64,000 nucleotides of DNA from Nodularia sphaerocarpa UHCC 0038 (GCF_022376295.1 NZ_CP060140.1:1864356-1928355), one strand, 5' to 3'; shown: positions 52,025 to 60,825, numbered from the stretch's first letter. The notes: generated from the letters alone by a model not told the origin. A program made the numbers and translations.

Positions 52025-54043
52025 ATGGACGCAACGACTACTAACCATCACAAGGCTGATAATTATACGTATATGACGGCAGCTTTGGGTAAACTCAGGG
52101 AGATTTTGGTGAAGCACGCTGATCCAAGTTTGCTGGAGGATATTACAGATGGGGAAAGTCCCATAGCAAAAAATCTAGTAGATGATTCTTTAATAGATAA
52201 TTCGATTACATCTAAAGAACTGTCTGCGTTAGATAGACTCTGTGCCACTTTTAATTTAAGTGATTTTGAACGGAATTTGCTGCTGTTGTGTGCTGGTGTG
52301 GAACTAGATGCCAGCTTTTCCATACTTTGCGCGGCTGCTTGTGGGAATGAACAGCGTACCTATCCTACTTTTGGTTTGGCGATGACAGTGCTAGAAGGTT
52401 TGCATTGGAGTGCTTTTACTCCCGCAGGTGCATTACGCAGATGGCAATTAATCGAGGTGGGTTCGGGAAGTGAGTTGATGAGCAGTCCTCTACGGATTGA
52501 TGAGCGAATATTGCATTATTTAATTGGGGTGCAGCATTTAGATCAACGTTTGTTGGGAATGGTGGAACCTGTAGTGGTTACGGAAGATTTGGTTTCATCT
52601 CATTTGCAGTTGATGGAGAAAATGACAGCTGCTTGGTGGGTAGATATTTATGATTTTCTCAAGTTGCCAATATTACAATTATGTGGTAATGAAGTTGCTA
52701 GCAAACGTCCGATCGCAGCTGTTGCTTGTCAGTATTTGGAGCTAAATTTGTGTGCGATCGCAGCCCACGCTTTACCAACAACCCCCAGTGAAATCAGCAA
52801 GTTTAAGCAACTTTGGGAACGGGAAGTGCTTTTAGCTAATTACGCGCTGTTGATTGACTGCGATGATTTGGAGGGGGTAGATGTAAATAAAGAATCTACG
52901 ATTACGTATTTATGCGAATGGATGCGTTCGCCGATAATTATTACTACTACCGAACGCAGGCGATCGCGTTTAAGACCTGCCCTAGTTTTTGATATCCAAC
53001 GCCCTACAACTCCCGAACAGTATACCATCTGGGAGCAGGCATTGAATGGAACATCGGCATCGATGAATGCTCAGGTCAGTAATTTAGTATCTCAATTTAA
53101 TCTTAGTGTTCCTGTGATTCAAGCTGTTTGTTCCCAAGTCTGTGTCCAATGGCAGCAAGCACAGGAGTCAGAAGTTACAGGCGATTTTAAGCATCTTCTC
53201 TGGGATAGTTGCCGCGCACAAGCCCGTCCGAAATTAGATGATTTAGCACAACGGATTGATTCGGTTGCTGATTGGGAAGATTTAGTATTACCCGAATCGC
53301 AGTTACAAGTTATGAGAGATGTTGCCCTCCAAGTCAGACAGCGAGCGAAAGTATATGACCAGTGGGGATTTGGAGGTAAAAGCAAGCGAGGATTGGGAAT
53401 TAGTGCCTTATTTGCTGGTATTAGCGGTGCAGGTAAGACAATGGCAGCAGAAGTCCTCGCTCAGGAGTTGCGATTGGATTTATATCGTATTGATTTAAGT
53501 GCGGTTATTAGTAAGTATATTGGGGAGACGGAAAAGAATCTGGGTAGGGTATTTGATGCGGCAGAGTTGGGAGGTGTGATATTACTTTTTGATGAAGCGG
53601 ATGCTTTATTTGGTAAGCGCACTGAAGTTAAGGATTCTAATGATCACCATGCTAATGTTGAAGTGAGTTACCTGTTACAAAGAATGGAAAGTTACGGCGG
53701 GTTATCAGTGTTAACAACTAACTTGAAAAGTTCATTAGACCAAGCATTTTTGCGTCGTATCCGCTTTATTATCCAGTTTCCCTTTCCAGATTCCACTCAA
53801 CGGGCAGAAATTTGGCGGCGAATTTTTCCCAAAGCGACACCTACAGAAGGATTGGACTATCAGAAGTTGGGACAATTGAGTGTCGCAGGTGGTAATATTC
53901 GCAGTATTGCCATGAATGCAGCGTTTTTAGCCGCAGACGCAGGGAGCGCAATCACGATGAATTATATATTGCAGGCAGCTAAGAGCGAGTATATTAAATT
54001 AGAGAAGACACTCACGGATACTGAGGTTAAGGGGTGGGTTTAG
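52025..54043 (+). CDS. eCIS AAA+ ATPase (Pvc15-like)
   Basis: The 672-residue protein has a C-terminal AAA+ domain with Walker A GISGAGKT (about 464-472) and Walker B ILLFDEADALFGKRTEVKDS (about 518-537). The arginine finger region is LDQAFLRRIRF. The N-terminal 400 residues are the winged, helical part seen in Pvc15/Afp15-type ATPases, which are needed for cargo loading or assembly in eCIS. Its last 45 codons recur as a fragment 1.3 kb downstream, after the first effector gene. The gap to the DUF4255 gene is 119 bp. Confidence 0.93.
   Translation: MDATTTNHHKADNYTYMTAALGKLREILVKHADPSLLEDITDGESPIAKNLVDDSLIDNSITSKELSALDRLCATFNLSDFERNLLLLCAGVELDASFSILCAAACGNEQRTYPTFGLAMTVLEGLHWSAFTPAGALRRWQLIEVGSGSELMSSPLRIDERILHYLIGVQHLDQRLLGMVEPVVVTEDLVSSHLQLMEKMTAAWWVDIYDFLKLPILQLCGNEVASKRPIAAVACQYLELNLCAIAAHALPTTPSEISKFKQLWEREVLLANYALLIDCDDLEGVDVNKESTITYLCEWMRSPIIITTTERRRSRLRPALVFDIQRPTTPEQYTIWEQALNGTSASMNAQVSNLVSQFNLSVPVIQAVCSQVCVQWQQAQESEVTGDFKHLLWDSCRAQARPKLDDLAQRIDSVADWEDLVLPESQLQVMRDVALQVRQRAKVYDQWGFGGKSKRGLGISALFAGISGAGKTMAAEVLAQELRLDLYRIDLSAVISKYIGETEKNLGRVFDAAELGGVILLFDEADALFGKRTEVKDSNDHHANVEVSYLLQRMESYGGLSVLTTNLKSSLDQAFLRRIRFIIQFPFPDSTQRAEIWRRIFPKATPTEGLDYQKLGQLSVAGGNIRSIAMNAAFLAADAGSAITMNYILQAAKSEYIKLEKTLTDTEVKGWV
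53906..54042 (+). repeat. 137-bp direct repeat, copy 1 (3' end of the ATPase gene)
   Basis: The segment from ATTGCCATGAATGCAG to GGGGTGGGTTTA recurs at 55240-55376 with three mismatches, two of them synonymous. Copy 1 is in frame in the ATPase gene. The repeats bracket the first effector gene. Confidence 0.95.
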
Positions 54044-54271
54044 ATCCCCGATCTAGCAACACTGATTCTTTCTTGAAAGATATCTTAATACATGAATTTA
54101 GTTTAATTATTTCAGGTGAATGTAGAAATTAAAATATAGCAATCCGATTTGATTCCTGAAGTTACTTGCGTAGGGAGGGAACAGATAAAACTGAACAGGA
54201 AAGAAGCCTTTTTGAGTTATACTGAGTTTTTTCAAAAATCAAATAGGAGTCCTATATGTCAGGATGTGATT

Positions 54272-55249
54272 ATGAATAGCCAAGAACGCAAGCAAAGCAA
54301 AAATCAGCAGATGCAAGAAACATCAACTTTTTCTGATGTTCCGGCGCAGGGAATGTTGGAGTCGCATCCATTTGTTGTGCAGTCGAAAAACAACAATTCA
54401 GAACAATCTAACTTAAGGACATCTTTAATCCAAGCAGAAAAATACGGTCATCATCTTAGTAAAACAGATTTAACCAATCAATCAGCCTCAACAACAGTAC
54501 AAACAAAACCAGATTTACAGCCTGTCCAGTTAGCAAAAACGCCTAAAATTAAACATAATACATCAAGGGCGAAGCCGTATGATAAGCAGAAAACATCCAC
54601 TATAAAAGAGGATGAGGCTACAAAACAATTACTAGGTCATGTACCTGGGACTTTTTTGCACCCAAAAAAACCTACAGACCGTATTGGTACTCATGCGGGG
54701 CAGTATAAAAAATTTAAACAAACACCAAGTGGTAATAAGGTCGAAGCAGACCACATGACACCAGATAGCTTGCACCAACCCCTTGGGCAAAAACGGAACA
54801 CAACCGACGGTAGAGCATTATCGACAGGGTTGCCGGCAGCGCAGTTACCTTATGAGCTACATCGCCGTAAGAATACTACAGGTTCTGGCAAGGAAGTTGA
54901 ACATCAACGAGCATATCTTTTACGGGCCCATCATGGTCAAGTGCCTTTTGCTGGAGTAATGGATACTTCAAAAGATCATTATGCAGCAGCAATGGAAATT
55001 GATTTGCGTAATACTTTTGTCGACCGGGCAGTATTTGGTAAACCTAGTAGCCTTGACCCGAGAAATTTTCCACCAACTCACAAACAAGGCATGGCGATAC
55101 CATTTAAAGATATGGTTTGGTCAGCAGAGAGAATAAAGGAAATGATACATGAATCTAATCGTCAAGAGCGTATTAGTTCTGGAGGTAAAACACATTTGAA
55201 CTCAGTGGTTGAAGAACAATTGGAGGCACTTAGAGGGAGATTGCCATGA
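54272..55249 (+). CDS. Putative eCIS effector 1 (shared N-terminal motif)
   Basis: From ATG 54272 (MNSQERKQSKNQQ, AGGA upstream) the protein has 325 residues. Its N-terminus carries the motif shared by five genes here: LESHPFVVQSKNN, then LRTSLIQAEKYGHHLSK. Residues 80-150 are basic and disordered. The C-terminal half is unrecognised; VEADHMTPDSL and ELHRRKN could fit an HNH-like nuclease, but the evidence is weak. The last codons (RLP, stop) use the start of the duplicated ATPase segment, so the original end may have been altered. It probably travels in the injection machine. Confidence 0.65.
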   Translation: MNSQERKQSKNQQMQETSTFSDVPAQGMLESHPFVVQSKNNNSEQSNLRTSLIQAEKYGHHLSKTDLTNQSASTTVQTKPDLQPVQLAKTPKIKHNTSRAKPYDKQKTSTIKEDEATKQLLGHVPGTFLHPKKPTDRIGTHAGQYKKFKQTPSGNKVEADHMTPDSLHQPLGQKRNTTDGRALSTGLPAAQLPYELHRRKNTTGSGKEVEHQRAYLLRAHHGQVPFAGVMDTSKDHYAAAMEIDLRNTFVDRAVFGKPSSLDPRNFPPTHKQGMAIPFKDMVWSAERIKEMIHESNRQERISSGGKTHLNSVVEEQLEALRGRLP

Positions 55250-55376
55250 ATGCAGTGTTTTTAGCCGCAGATGCAGGGAGCGCGATCACGATGAATTATA
55301 TATTGCAGGCAGCTAAGAGCGAGTATATTAAATTAGAGAAGACACTCACGGATACTGAGGTTAAGGGGTGGGTTTA
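55240..55376 (+). repeat. 137-bp direct repeat, copy 2
   Basis: This second copy of the ATPase 3' end (see 53906-54042) follows directly on effector 1 and supplies that gene's stop codon within ATTGCCATGA. Sequences on either side are unrelated to the first copy. Confidence 0.95.
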
Positions 55377-55377
55377 A
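55246..55377 (+). pseudogene. 3'-terminal fragment of a duplicated AAA+ ATPase gene
   Basis: The frame opens MNAVFLAADAGSAITMNYIL and ends DTEVKGWV with a TAA stop, 43 residues that equal the end of the ATPase with one substitution. The ATG overlaps the stop of effector 1 (ATGA), so it might even be translated, but it lacks every functional motif. It is the footprint of a recombination event. Confidence 0.85.
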
Positions 55378-55502
55378 GATTTGATATTTTAGAGCTATGA
55401 GCTAAGGTTAAAAACTATAGAAAAAATTGCTTGATCTAGGGAATAAAATCTGACGAGAAAATCTAGTTAAAATAAAATTTTAACTAAAATTACAATATCG
55501 CT

Positions 55503-55601
55503 ATGACTAACCGAATACATACCAAAAATCAGCTTACCAAGAAAGAAACACAGAATTTATCAACCACTTCAGTGCAGAGAATAGCGAGGATATTGCTATG
55601 A
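55503..55601 (+). other. Short frame resembling a truncated effector N-terminus
   Basis: A 32-codon frame reads MTNRIHTKNQLTKKETQNLS then TTSVQRIARILL. Its basic, polar make-up and a VQRIARI segment resemble the first 30 residues of effectors 1 and 2, up to the PAQKM position. Its stop overlaps the effector 2 start (ATGA). It may be a leftover effector start or a short leader peptide. Confidence 0.35.
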
Positions 55602-56806
55602 CCAGTCAACTCAGTATTTCTAACAATAAAATTAGCAAGAAAACATTACCTTTATCAAACACTCCAGCACAGAAAATGTTTGAGTCGTCTCCGTTGGTAG
55701 TTCAGTCAAAAAGCGGTAATTCAAAAGAAGCTGACTTAAAGACATCTTTAATACAAGCAGAAAAATACGGTCATCACCTGAGTAAAATACAATTCCCAAC
55801 TGTCTCAACATCACAAGCAATACAGTCTAAGAAGGGAAACGAAACGTCACAAGAGACCCAAAGACACAATGGGGAGCAAGTCATTCAGAGAACTCCAGAG
55901 AAAAAAGCAAGGCGGAAGTCATGGCACGACTCACTTGATCCAGAATATGTAGAGTTTATAAATAGTAGGGACGAAATGCGAAAAGCATTGGAGATTGACT
56001 GGAAGCAAAGAGCTCAACCGAAAATTGGCTTTCCTTTTAGTCACTTCGACCATGCCTTTGGAACTAACCAAAACAAAGAATCGGTGACAGTAAAAGGAGG
56101 GGTAGAACACAAAAGAATAATCCAAACACCGAACGAGACTACAGATATTGAACGAATTATGCCGATGCTACCAACTAGTTTGACACAGGGAGGTCATCTT
56201 GAACATCAACTTCGTCAAGGAGATGCAGCTAAAGCGAGTTCATCGAGTGATTCGCAAAACAAAGTGACGATGGATCGGGTTCGAGAGGCTGCTGTCGGCA
56301 CGAAATTTGCCAACGATACTGGGTTATCTTTGAATAAGCTGCACCAACCATCAGGTAAGATTGACTTCCAGTCGGAGACGCCAAGTGGAAAGACAGTGCA
56401 GTTCGACCCCTTCACCTCACCCCAATCGAAAAAACCGACAACAAAACAACTTTTAGGTCAGCAACTGGTAGAAGAAGGAACTCTTACAGAGAAGGAATTG
56501 CCAAATACTCACAAACAAACCCCTGTTAAACGACAACAGCAAGAGGGAATGGATAAAAAGTGGGTAAATGATGCTTTTACGAAGCATACCAATCAAACTA
56601 AGGGAACAGGTGTGATTGGTCTTTGGGATCAAACTAGCGATTCTCAGCAACGAGTAAATGGACTCCAGCAACGCATACAAGATCAGCCTAGAGATTTTAA
56701 ACCTCGCCTTAAAAATGTAGACCTAAAACTGGATGAGGAATATGTTAAAGAAGATATGCAAGCACAGCGCGATTTGGCGAAAAGAAGAAGAAGGAAATCT
56801 ATTTAA
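55598..56806 (+). CDS. Putative eCIS effector 2 (shared N-terminal motif)
   Basis: The 402-residue protein opens MTSQLSISNNKISKKT and has the shared motif: FESSPLVVQSKSGN (about 29-42), then ADLKTSLIQAEKYGHHLSKI (about 45-64). The region after residue 90 is hydrophilic and charged, without a family I know; KIGFPFSHFDHAFGTNQNKE and GHLEHQLRQGDA contain His and Asp that could be catalytic. It ends with a very basic tail, AKRRRRKSI. The rest of the protein is unlike effector 1, as expected for a variable payload with a common loading signal. It starts 221 bp after the ATPase fragment. Confidence 0.6.
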   Translation: MTSQLSISNNKISKKTLPLSNTPAQKMFESSPLVVQSKSGNSKEADLKTSLIQAEKYGHHLSKIQFPTVSTSQAIQSKKGNETSQETQRHNGEQVIQRTPEKKARRKSWHDSLDPEYVEFINSRDEMRKALEIDWKQRAQPKIGFPFSHFDHAFGTNQNKESVTVKGGVEHKRIIQTPNETTDIERIMPMLPTSLTQGGHLEHQLRQGDAAKASSSSDSQNKVTMDRVREAAVGTKFANDTGLSLNKLHQPSGKIDFQSETPSGKTVQFDPFTSPQSKKPTTKQLLGQQLVEEGTLTEKELPNTHKQTPVKRQQQEGMDKKWVNDAFTKHTNQTKGTGVIGLWDQTSDSQQRVNGLQQRIQDQPRDFKPRLKNVDLKLDEEYVKEDMQAQRDLAKRRRRKSI

Positions 56807-57058
56807 AATCTTTTGATTTAATCAATCTCGCATATGTAACTGGTGGAATGAATGAAGACGATCTCAACTAATTAGCACAACTGATCCAAAAAGGCGATCG
56901 CACGTAGATTGGCTTCCCTTCGTCAAAAATATCATTGTAGTGCGCTCCTCCCAGCGAATAACTTTGCTTGAAATATGCAGTGCGATCGCAACTCATTGGT
57001 AAATTCAAATTAGGGTAAGATTTTAGGATCAAAGTTATAGGTTCTTGATAGAGCTATC

Positions 57059-58624
57059 TTAGAACAATGATTTTTCAAACCATTTTTTCTCCTGATTTTG
57101 ATTAAGAGCATCCAAATGCTCTCCCATTTGTTCTTTCTGTCGTAGTCTGGCTTTTTCTTGTTCGGCTAGTCTTTTAACTTCACTTGGTTTCATATTTGGT
57201 TCTTCAACAACTTCACCTATTGTTTTTTTCATCCCCATTTTTCCTTTGATTCCATCTGCGGGTCCTTTTATTTTTTTTGTTGGGATATCCGTCTTGGTTC
57301 TACCAAATACTTTGTATTTTAATTTATCTTTGAATCCAGCCGGGGATGCTTGCTGATTTCCTAAGTGTATTTCTTTATTGAGAGCAATTTCTTTGCTTAT
57401 CCCTTTCATACCACCTGCTTCTCCAAGTGCGGGTTCGCTCAAGTGTGTAAGCATTGCTCTACCAAAATCTGGATCTTTTGCACCCAAACCAATTAGTGAT
57501 TGATTGGCTGTATCTACTTGTTGGGAATCGGACATCAGCGAACTTTTGCGAGCTTCACTGTCTTCGCTTTTCAACCCCGCATAAGCTTTTTGCCCAATAA
57601 AGTTAGCACCTTGTACACCTGCCTTGATACCACGTTCCCCTGCTGTACCTAATCCCGGAATCAAAGACAAGGGAGCAGTAACAGCAGAGACTCCAGCATT
57701 AATGCCTTGGAAGATTTTTTGCTGTCCAGCATCATCAGCAAGTCCTTTGGCTATGTTGCTTGCCAGGGGGTTGGGGTTATTATTGCCGATGTCGGCTGCG
57801 TTTTGCTGGCGATCGCCTTCTTGTTTTGCCCTCAAAGATGATGTCAGTATACCAGCACCAGGAATTAGCCCAGCTACCGTCATTCCTATTTCTGCTTTAT
57901 TCTCCCCGACTTTTCTTTTAACTTTTTCTATTGTGGTTTCATTGCGGTGTTCGTAGCGTTCATGAAAATTTTCGCCTGGTTTTTCTTTTCCAACCTTTGT
58001 TCTGACTGCTTCTGCGGGTATTTTTCCCATATTGGCTTTAATTTTCCCCCGAGTACCTTTAGTATCAGATTCTCTATCTAGCTTGTATCTAGTTGCAAAG
58101 CGAGGGTCTTGTGTGATTTTTCGCACATCTCCCCCCTGCCCTTCCCCTTGATATGTTTCTGGCTTTTGACTAGCACGCAGTTGTTCTAGTTCATTTCTGG
58201 TTTCTGCTTGGCGATCGCCCACAAATTGTTCGTAATCAGTGAATACCCCTGTATTCTCAAAATCAAGCCCTGATGCTATAGGTAAGTTAGGCAGTTGTGG
58301 TGCTGAAGTGAGCTGCTGTTGAATAGGCAATGACTGCGATGATGTTTGTTGGTTTTGCTGTTGTCCTGTTTCCAACTTTGCCTGTAATGTTTTAGAAGTT
58401 GGATGATTACTTCTAGGATATATTTTCTGAAGGTGATGACCATAGCGTTCTGTCTGCATCAGCGCCACCTTCAAATCAGGTTGCTGTGAACTTCCTTGCG
58501 GTTTCTGCTGTACTACGAACGGACGCGTCTCAAATATTCCTGGAACTGGAGAACGAGAGGAAACCGATGAAAAGCTTTGATTGTTTTTCCTTTGAGTCTG
58601 AACCCGATAATCTTGGTTTTTCAT
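57059..58624 (-). CDS. Putative eCIS effector 3 (shared N-terminal motif, hydrophobic core)
   Basis: The 521-residue protein carries the motif as IFETRPFVVQQKPQGS and PDLKVALMQTERYGHHLQKI (about 29-70). The middle has two hydrophobic, glycine-rich stretches, GMTVAGLIPGAGILTSSLRA and INAGVSAVTAPLSLIPGLG, which could insert in membranes. The C-terminal third is charged and rich in Lys/Glu. I know no family for it. It is translated after effector 4, with a 4-bp overlap (58621-58624), so the pair is coupled. Pore formation or a structural cargo role are both open. Confidence 0.6.
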   Translation of the reverse strand: MKNQDYRVQTQRKNNQSFSSVSSRSPVPGIFETRPFVVQQKPQGSSQQPDLKVALMQTERYGHHLQKIYPRSNHPTSKTLQAKLETGQQQNQQTSSQSLPIQQQLTSAPQLPNLPIASGLDFENTGVFTDYEQFVGDRQAETRNELEQLRASQKPETYQGEGQGGDVRKITQDPRFATRYKLDRESDTKGTRGKIKANMGKIPAEAVRTKVGKEKPGENFHERYEHRNETTIEKVKRKVGENKAEIGMTVAGLIPGAGILTSSLRAKQEGDRQQNAADIGNNNPNPLASNIAKGLADDAGQQKIFQGINAGVSAVTAPLSLIPGLGTAGERGIKAGVQGANFIGQKAYAGLKSEDSEARKSSLMSDSQQVDTANQSLIGLGAKDPDFGRAMLTHLSEPALGEAGGMKGISKEIALNKEIHLGNQQASPAGFKDKLKYKVFGRTKTDIPTKKIKGPADGIKGKMGMKKTIGEVVEEPNMKPSEVKRLAEQEKARLRQKEQMGEHLDALNQNQEKKWFEKSLF

Positions 58625-59604
58625 GGCATCTTCTGCAAAATCAACTGTTCACCACCCTGTTTTGCCACAATATCTGGCTCTAAATTAAATGTCCCCCGAA
58701 GGTATTCCTTGACTTGTTTATCATCATTAATCGCCTGTTCACGAACCAATTCCGCCGCATTTTTCAATTTTACCTGATCCTGATTATCTTTAGCTGTGCT
58801 ACTTTCTGATTTAGCACTATCTCCAACAGAAACTTTTTTAACTGCAAGCTGGGTGGCTGCAAATCCCTTGCGATCGCCTAATATATTCATCGCCTCTTTT
58901 TTAGCTAAAAATTGACCGCGAGTTCCTGCTTTGGGTTCTGTAGTGTTTTTCTTTTGATCATATATAGAAGGAGCAGCGATAAACTTCTCTTGTTTTTTCT
59001 CTGGAGTAACACCCGACCCTGATAAATTATTCTTATTCTCCTTATTTAATAATCTTGTTACTTCTGGGTCTTGTATAAGGGAGGTATCTTCTACTTTGTT
59101 TTCCGAAACCTGATGTTTTGTGGATGATGTTAAATGATCATCAGAATTTTTGTCTTCTGCTTTATTTTTTGATGTAGATGTTTCTGTTGGGGTAGTCACT
59201 TTATAAACAAAGTTTTTTGGGGAATTAGTATTATCTTTATTATAATGAGCCAATTTTTCTAACTGATTTTCAACCAGAAAAACTTTATCCAGCACACCTT
59301 GATTACCAGTTGATTTGCTTATCCCTAAATCCACACCCGACATTAGCTTATTTTGCTCCTCCTCTGAAGCAGAGAGCATTTGTACTGGTGTATCAGTGGA
59401 AATAGCAGCAGGCTGGATTTTATCGAAGTGATGACCATAACGTTCTGCCTGACTGAAGGATGTTTTTAAGTCTGGTAGCTGCGATCGCGTTTTTAGTTGC
59501 ATCGTCAATGGGCGCACTGAAGACATTCCCCAATTTAGAGTAGTTGAGGGTGTTGCCATTGTTTTCTGGTTTTTCTGATCGCGAGGGGAAACTTGGCGAT
59601 GCAT
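58621..59604 (-). CDS. Putative eCIS effector 4 (shared N-terminal motif)
   Basis: From ATG 59604 (MHRQVSPRDQKNQKTM, 327 residues, GGGAA upstream) the protein has the motif as VRPLTMQLKTRSQL then PDLKTSFSQAERYGHHFDKI. The rest is hydrophilic, lysine-, serine- and asparagine-rich, with FIAAPSIYDQKKN and TRGQFLAKKEAMNILGDRKG as the better-structured parts. The reading from 59634 needs TTG. It overlaps effector 3 by 4 bp, which is the arrangement of a coupled pair such as a toxin with its partner. No known domain was found. Confidence 0.6.
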   Translation of the reverse strand: MHRQVSPRDQKNQKTMATPSTTLNWGMSSVRPLTMQLKTRSQLPDLKTSFSQAERYGHHFDKIQPAAISTDTPVQMLSASEEEQNKLMSGVDLGISKSTGNQGVLDKVFLVENQLEKLAHYNKDNTNSPKNFVYKVTTPTETSTSKNKAEDKNSDDHLTSSTKHQVSENKVEDTSLIQDPEVTRLLNKENKNNLSGSGVTPEKKQEKFIAAPSIYDQKKNTTEPKAGTRGQFLAKKEAMNILGDRKGFAATQLAVKKVSVGDSAKSESSTAKDNQDQVKLKNAAELVREQAINDDKQVKEYLRGTFNLEPDIVAKQGGEQLILQKMP

Positions 59605-59816
59605 ACTAAAATTATTCCCATATTCAAACAACAATTAAAATAAGCCCAGATGAAAACATAGACTAAAGTCTAACTTTTGGCATTTCCCATATAAGTTATA
59701 ATTCATTATAGTTGTAACTACTTTCCAACTAAATTATAATATCTACAAAAATTTACGATTGAAAGAACTCAAAGCAGAGTAAAAGTAAACCATTTATACC
59801 AGCCAGTTGCTAAATT

Positions 59817-60668
59817 ATGAGTAATCAAACACTTCTTCAAAAAAAGTCTACCTCAACAAACACAGCAACCCTAAATAACCAGTTTGAAGGTCGTGGGTTT
59901 GCCGTGCAGAACAAGTCAGATACCCATACCCAAAAATCAGATTTAAACACCCAACTCAAACAGGCAAAACGTTTTGGTCACAGTATTAGCCAAATGAAGT
60001 CAGAGCAAACTGCTCAACCTTCACCACAAAACCAAGCTAACCATAGCTCATCCTCCGGTTCTCGCAGTTCCATGCCTGCACCAGTGAGGTCAAAAATGGA
60101 AAATTCTTTCGGCAGTAGTTTTGGCGATGTCAACATCCATACAGACAGTTCTCAAGCCAAATCGATGGGTGCTTTAGCATTTACCCAAGGCAACAATGTT
60201 CACTTTGCTCCAGGAGAATATAGCCCCCAAAGCCCATCAGGACAAGCGCTGTTAGGACACGAACTCACCCATGTAGTGCAACAACGAGCCGGACGAGTGG
60301 CTGTACCGCACCAAAGTAAAGGTGTTCCTATTAATGCTGACCACAGTTTAGAAGCAGAGGCAGATAACTTAGGAGCGAAAGCGGCAAAAGGCGAGCAAGT
60401 CAAGGTTCCCGGTGCAACTGATAACTTCAAGACAATCCCACCAATCCAGAACAGCACGGAACCCGTACAGTGCTTCTTACCCTTGTTAATGGGTGGGTTA
60501 GGAGCCTTGGGCGGTATGATGGGTGGTGGTGGTGGCGGTGAGCAAGAAGGTGGTGGCGGTTTATCAGGTATTGGTGGAATGCTGGGCGGAATGTTCGGTC
60601 CGCTAGGAGGAATGGCGGGAAGTATGTTAGGTGGTGTTGCTGACAGTATGTTAGGTGGTGGTCAATAG
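59817..60668 (+). CDS. eCIS-associated DUF4157 protein (effector 5, shared N-terminal motif)
   Basis: The 283-residue protein has the shared motif in diverged form, FEGRGFAVQNKSDT and SDLNTQLKQAKRFGHSISQM (about 23-60). It is followed by DUF4157 (about 85-165): PVRSKMENSFGSSFGDVNIH, TDSSQAKSMGALAFTQGNNV and the zinc-protease-like HELTH at 148-152 in LLGHELTHVVQQRAG. DUF4157 is a recognised companion of eCIS and often sits in cargo proteins. The C-terminal 60 residues are glycine- and methionine-rich (GGLGALGGMMGGGGGG), a likely membrane-seeking or glycine-zipper tail. It ends the plus-strand effector block. Confidence 0.82.
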   Translation: MSNQTLLQKKSTSTNTATLNNQFEGRGFAVQNKSDTHTQKSDLNTQLKQAKRFGHSISQMKSEQTAQPSPQNQANHSSSSGSRSSMPAPVRSKMENSFGSSFGDVNIHTDSSQAKSMGALAFTQGNNVHFAPGEYSPQSPSGQALLGHELTHVVQQRAGRVAVPHQSKGVPINADHSLEAEADNLGAKAAKGEQVKVPGATDNFKTIPPIQNSTEPVQCFLPLLMGGLGALGGMMGGGGGGEQEGGGGLSGIGGMLGGMFGPLGGMAGSMLGGVADSMLGGGQ

Positions 60669-60786
60669 TAACAGTGCCGAGCCTAAACCACCCTCCGAAC
60701 TGAATTGGTTTTGGGAGGACTTAAAGGTGCTTCTCTTCTCCTTCAAAGACGCTAACGCGAACGCATTTATCCCACGCCTAAAGGAC

Positions 60787-60825
60787 ATAACAACCTGAAA
60801 ATTTTTGGGATTTTTAGGTTGTTAT
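60787..60825. terminator. Hairpin between DUF4157 and DUF928 genes
   Basis: ATAACAACCT (60787-60796) pairs fully with AGGTTGTTAT (60816-60825); the loop is T-rich. It lies 118 bp after the DUF4157 stop and before the convergent DUF928 gene, so it may end both transcripts. Confidence 0.6.

Noticed and set aside
59817..60668. Calling the DUF4157 protein an active zinc protease
   Set aside because: HELTH is present, but a convincing third ligand was not found and the family's activity is not established.
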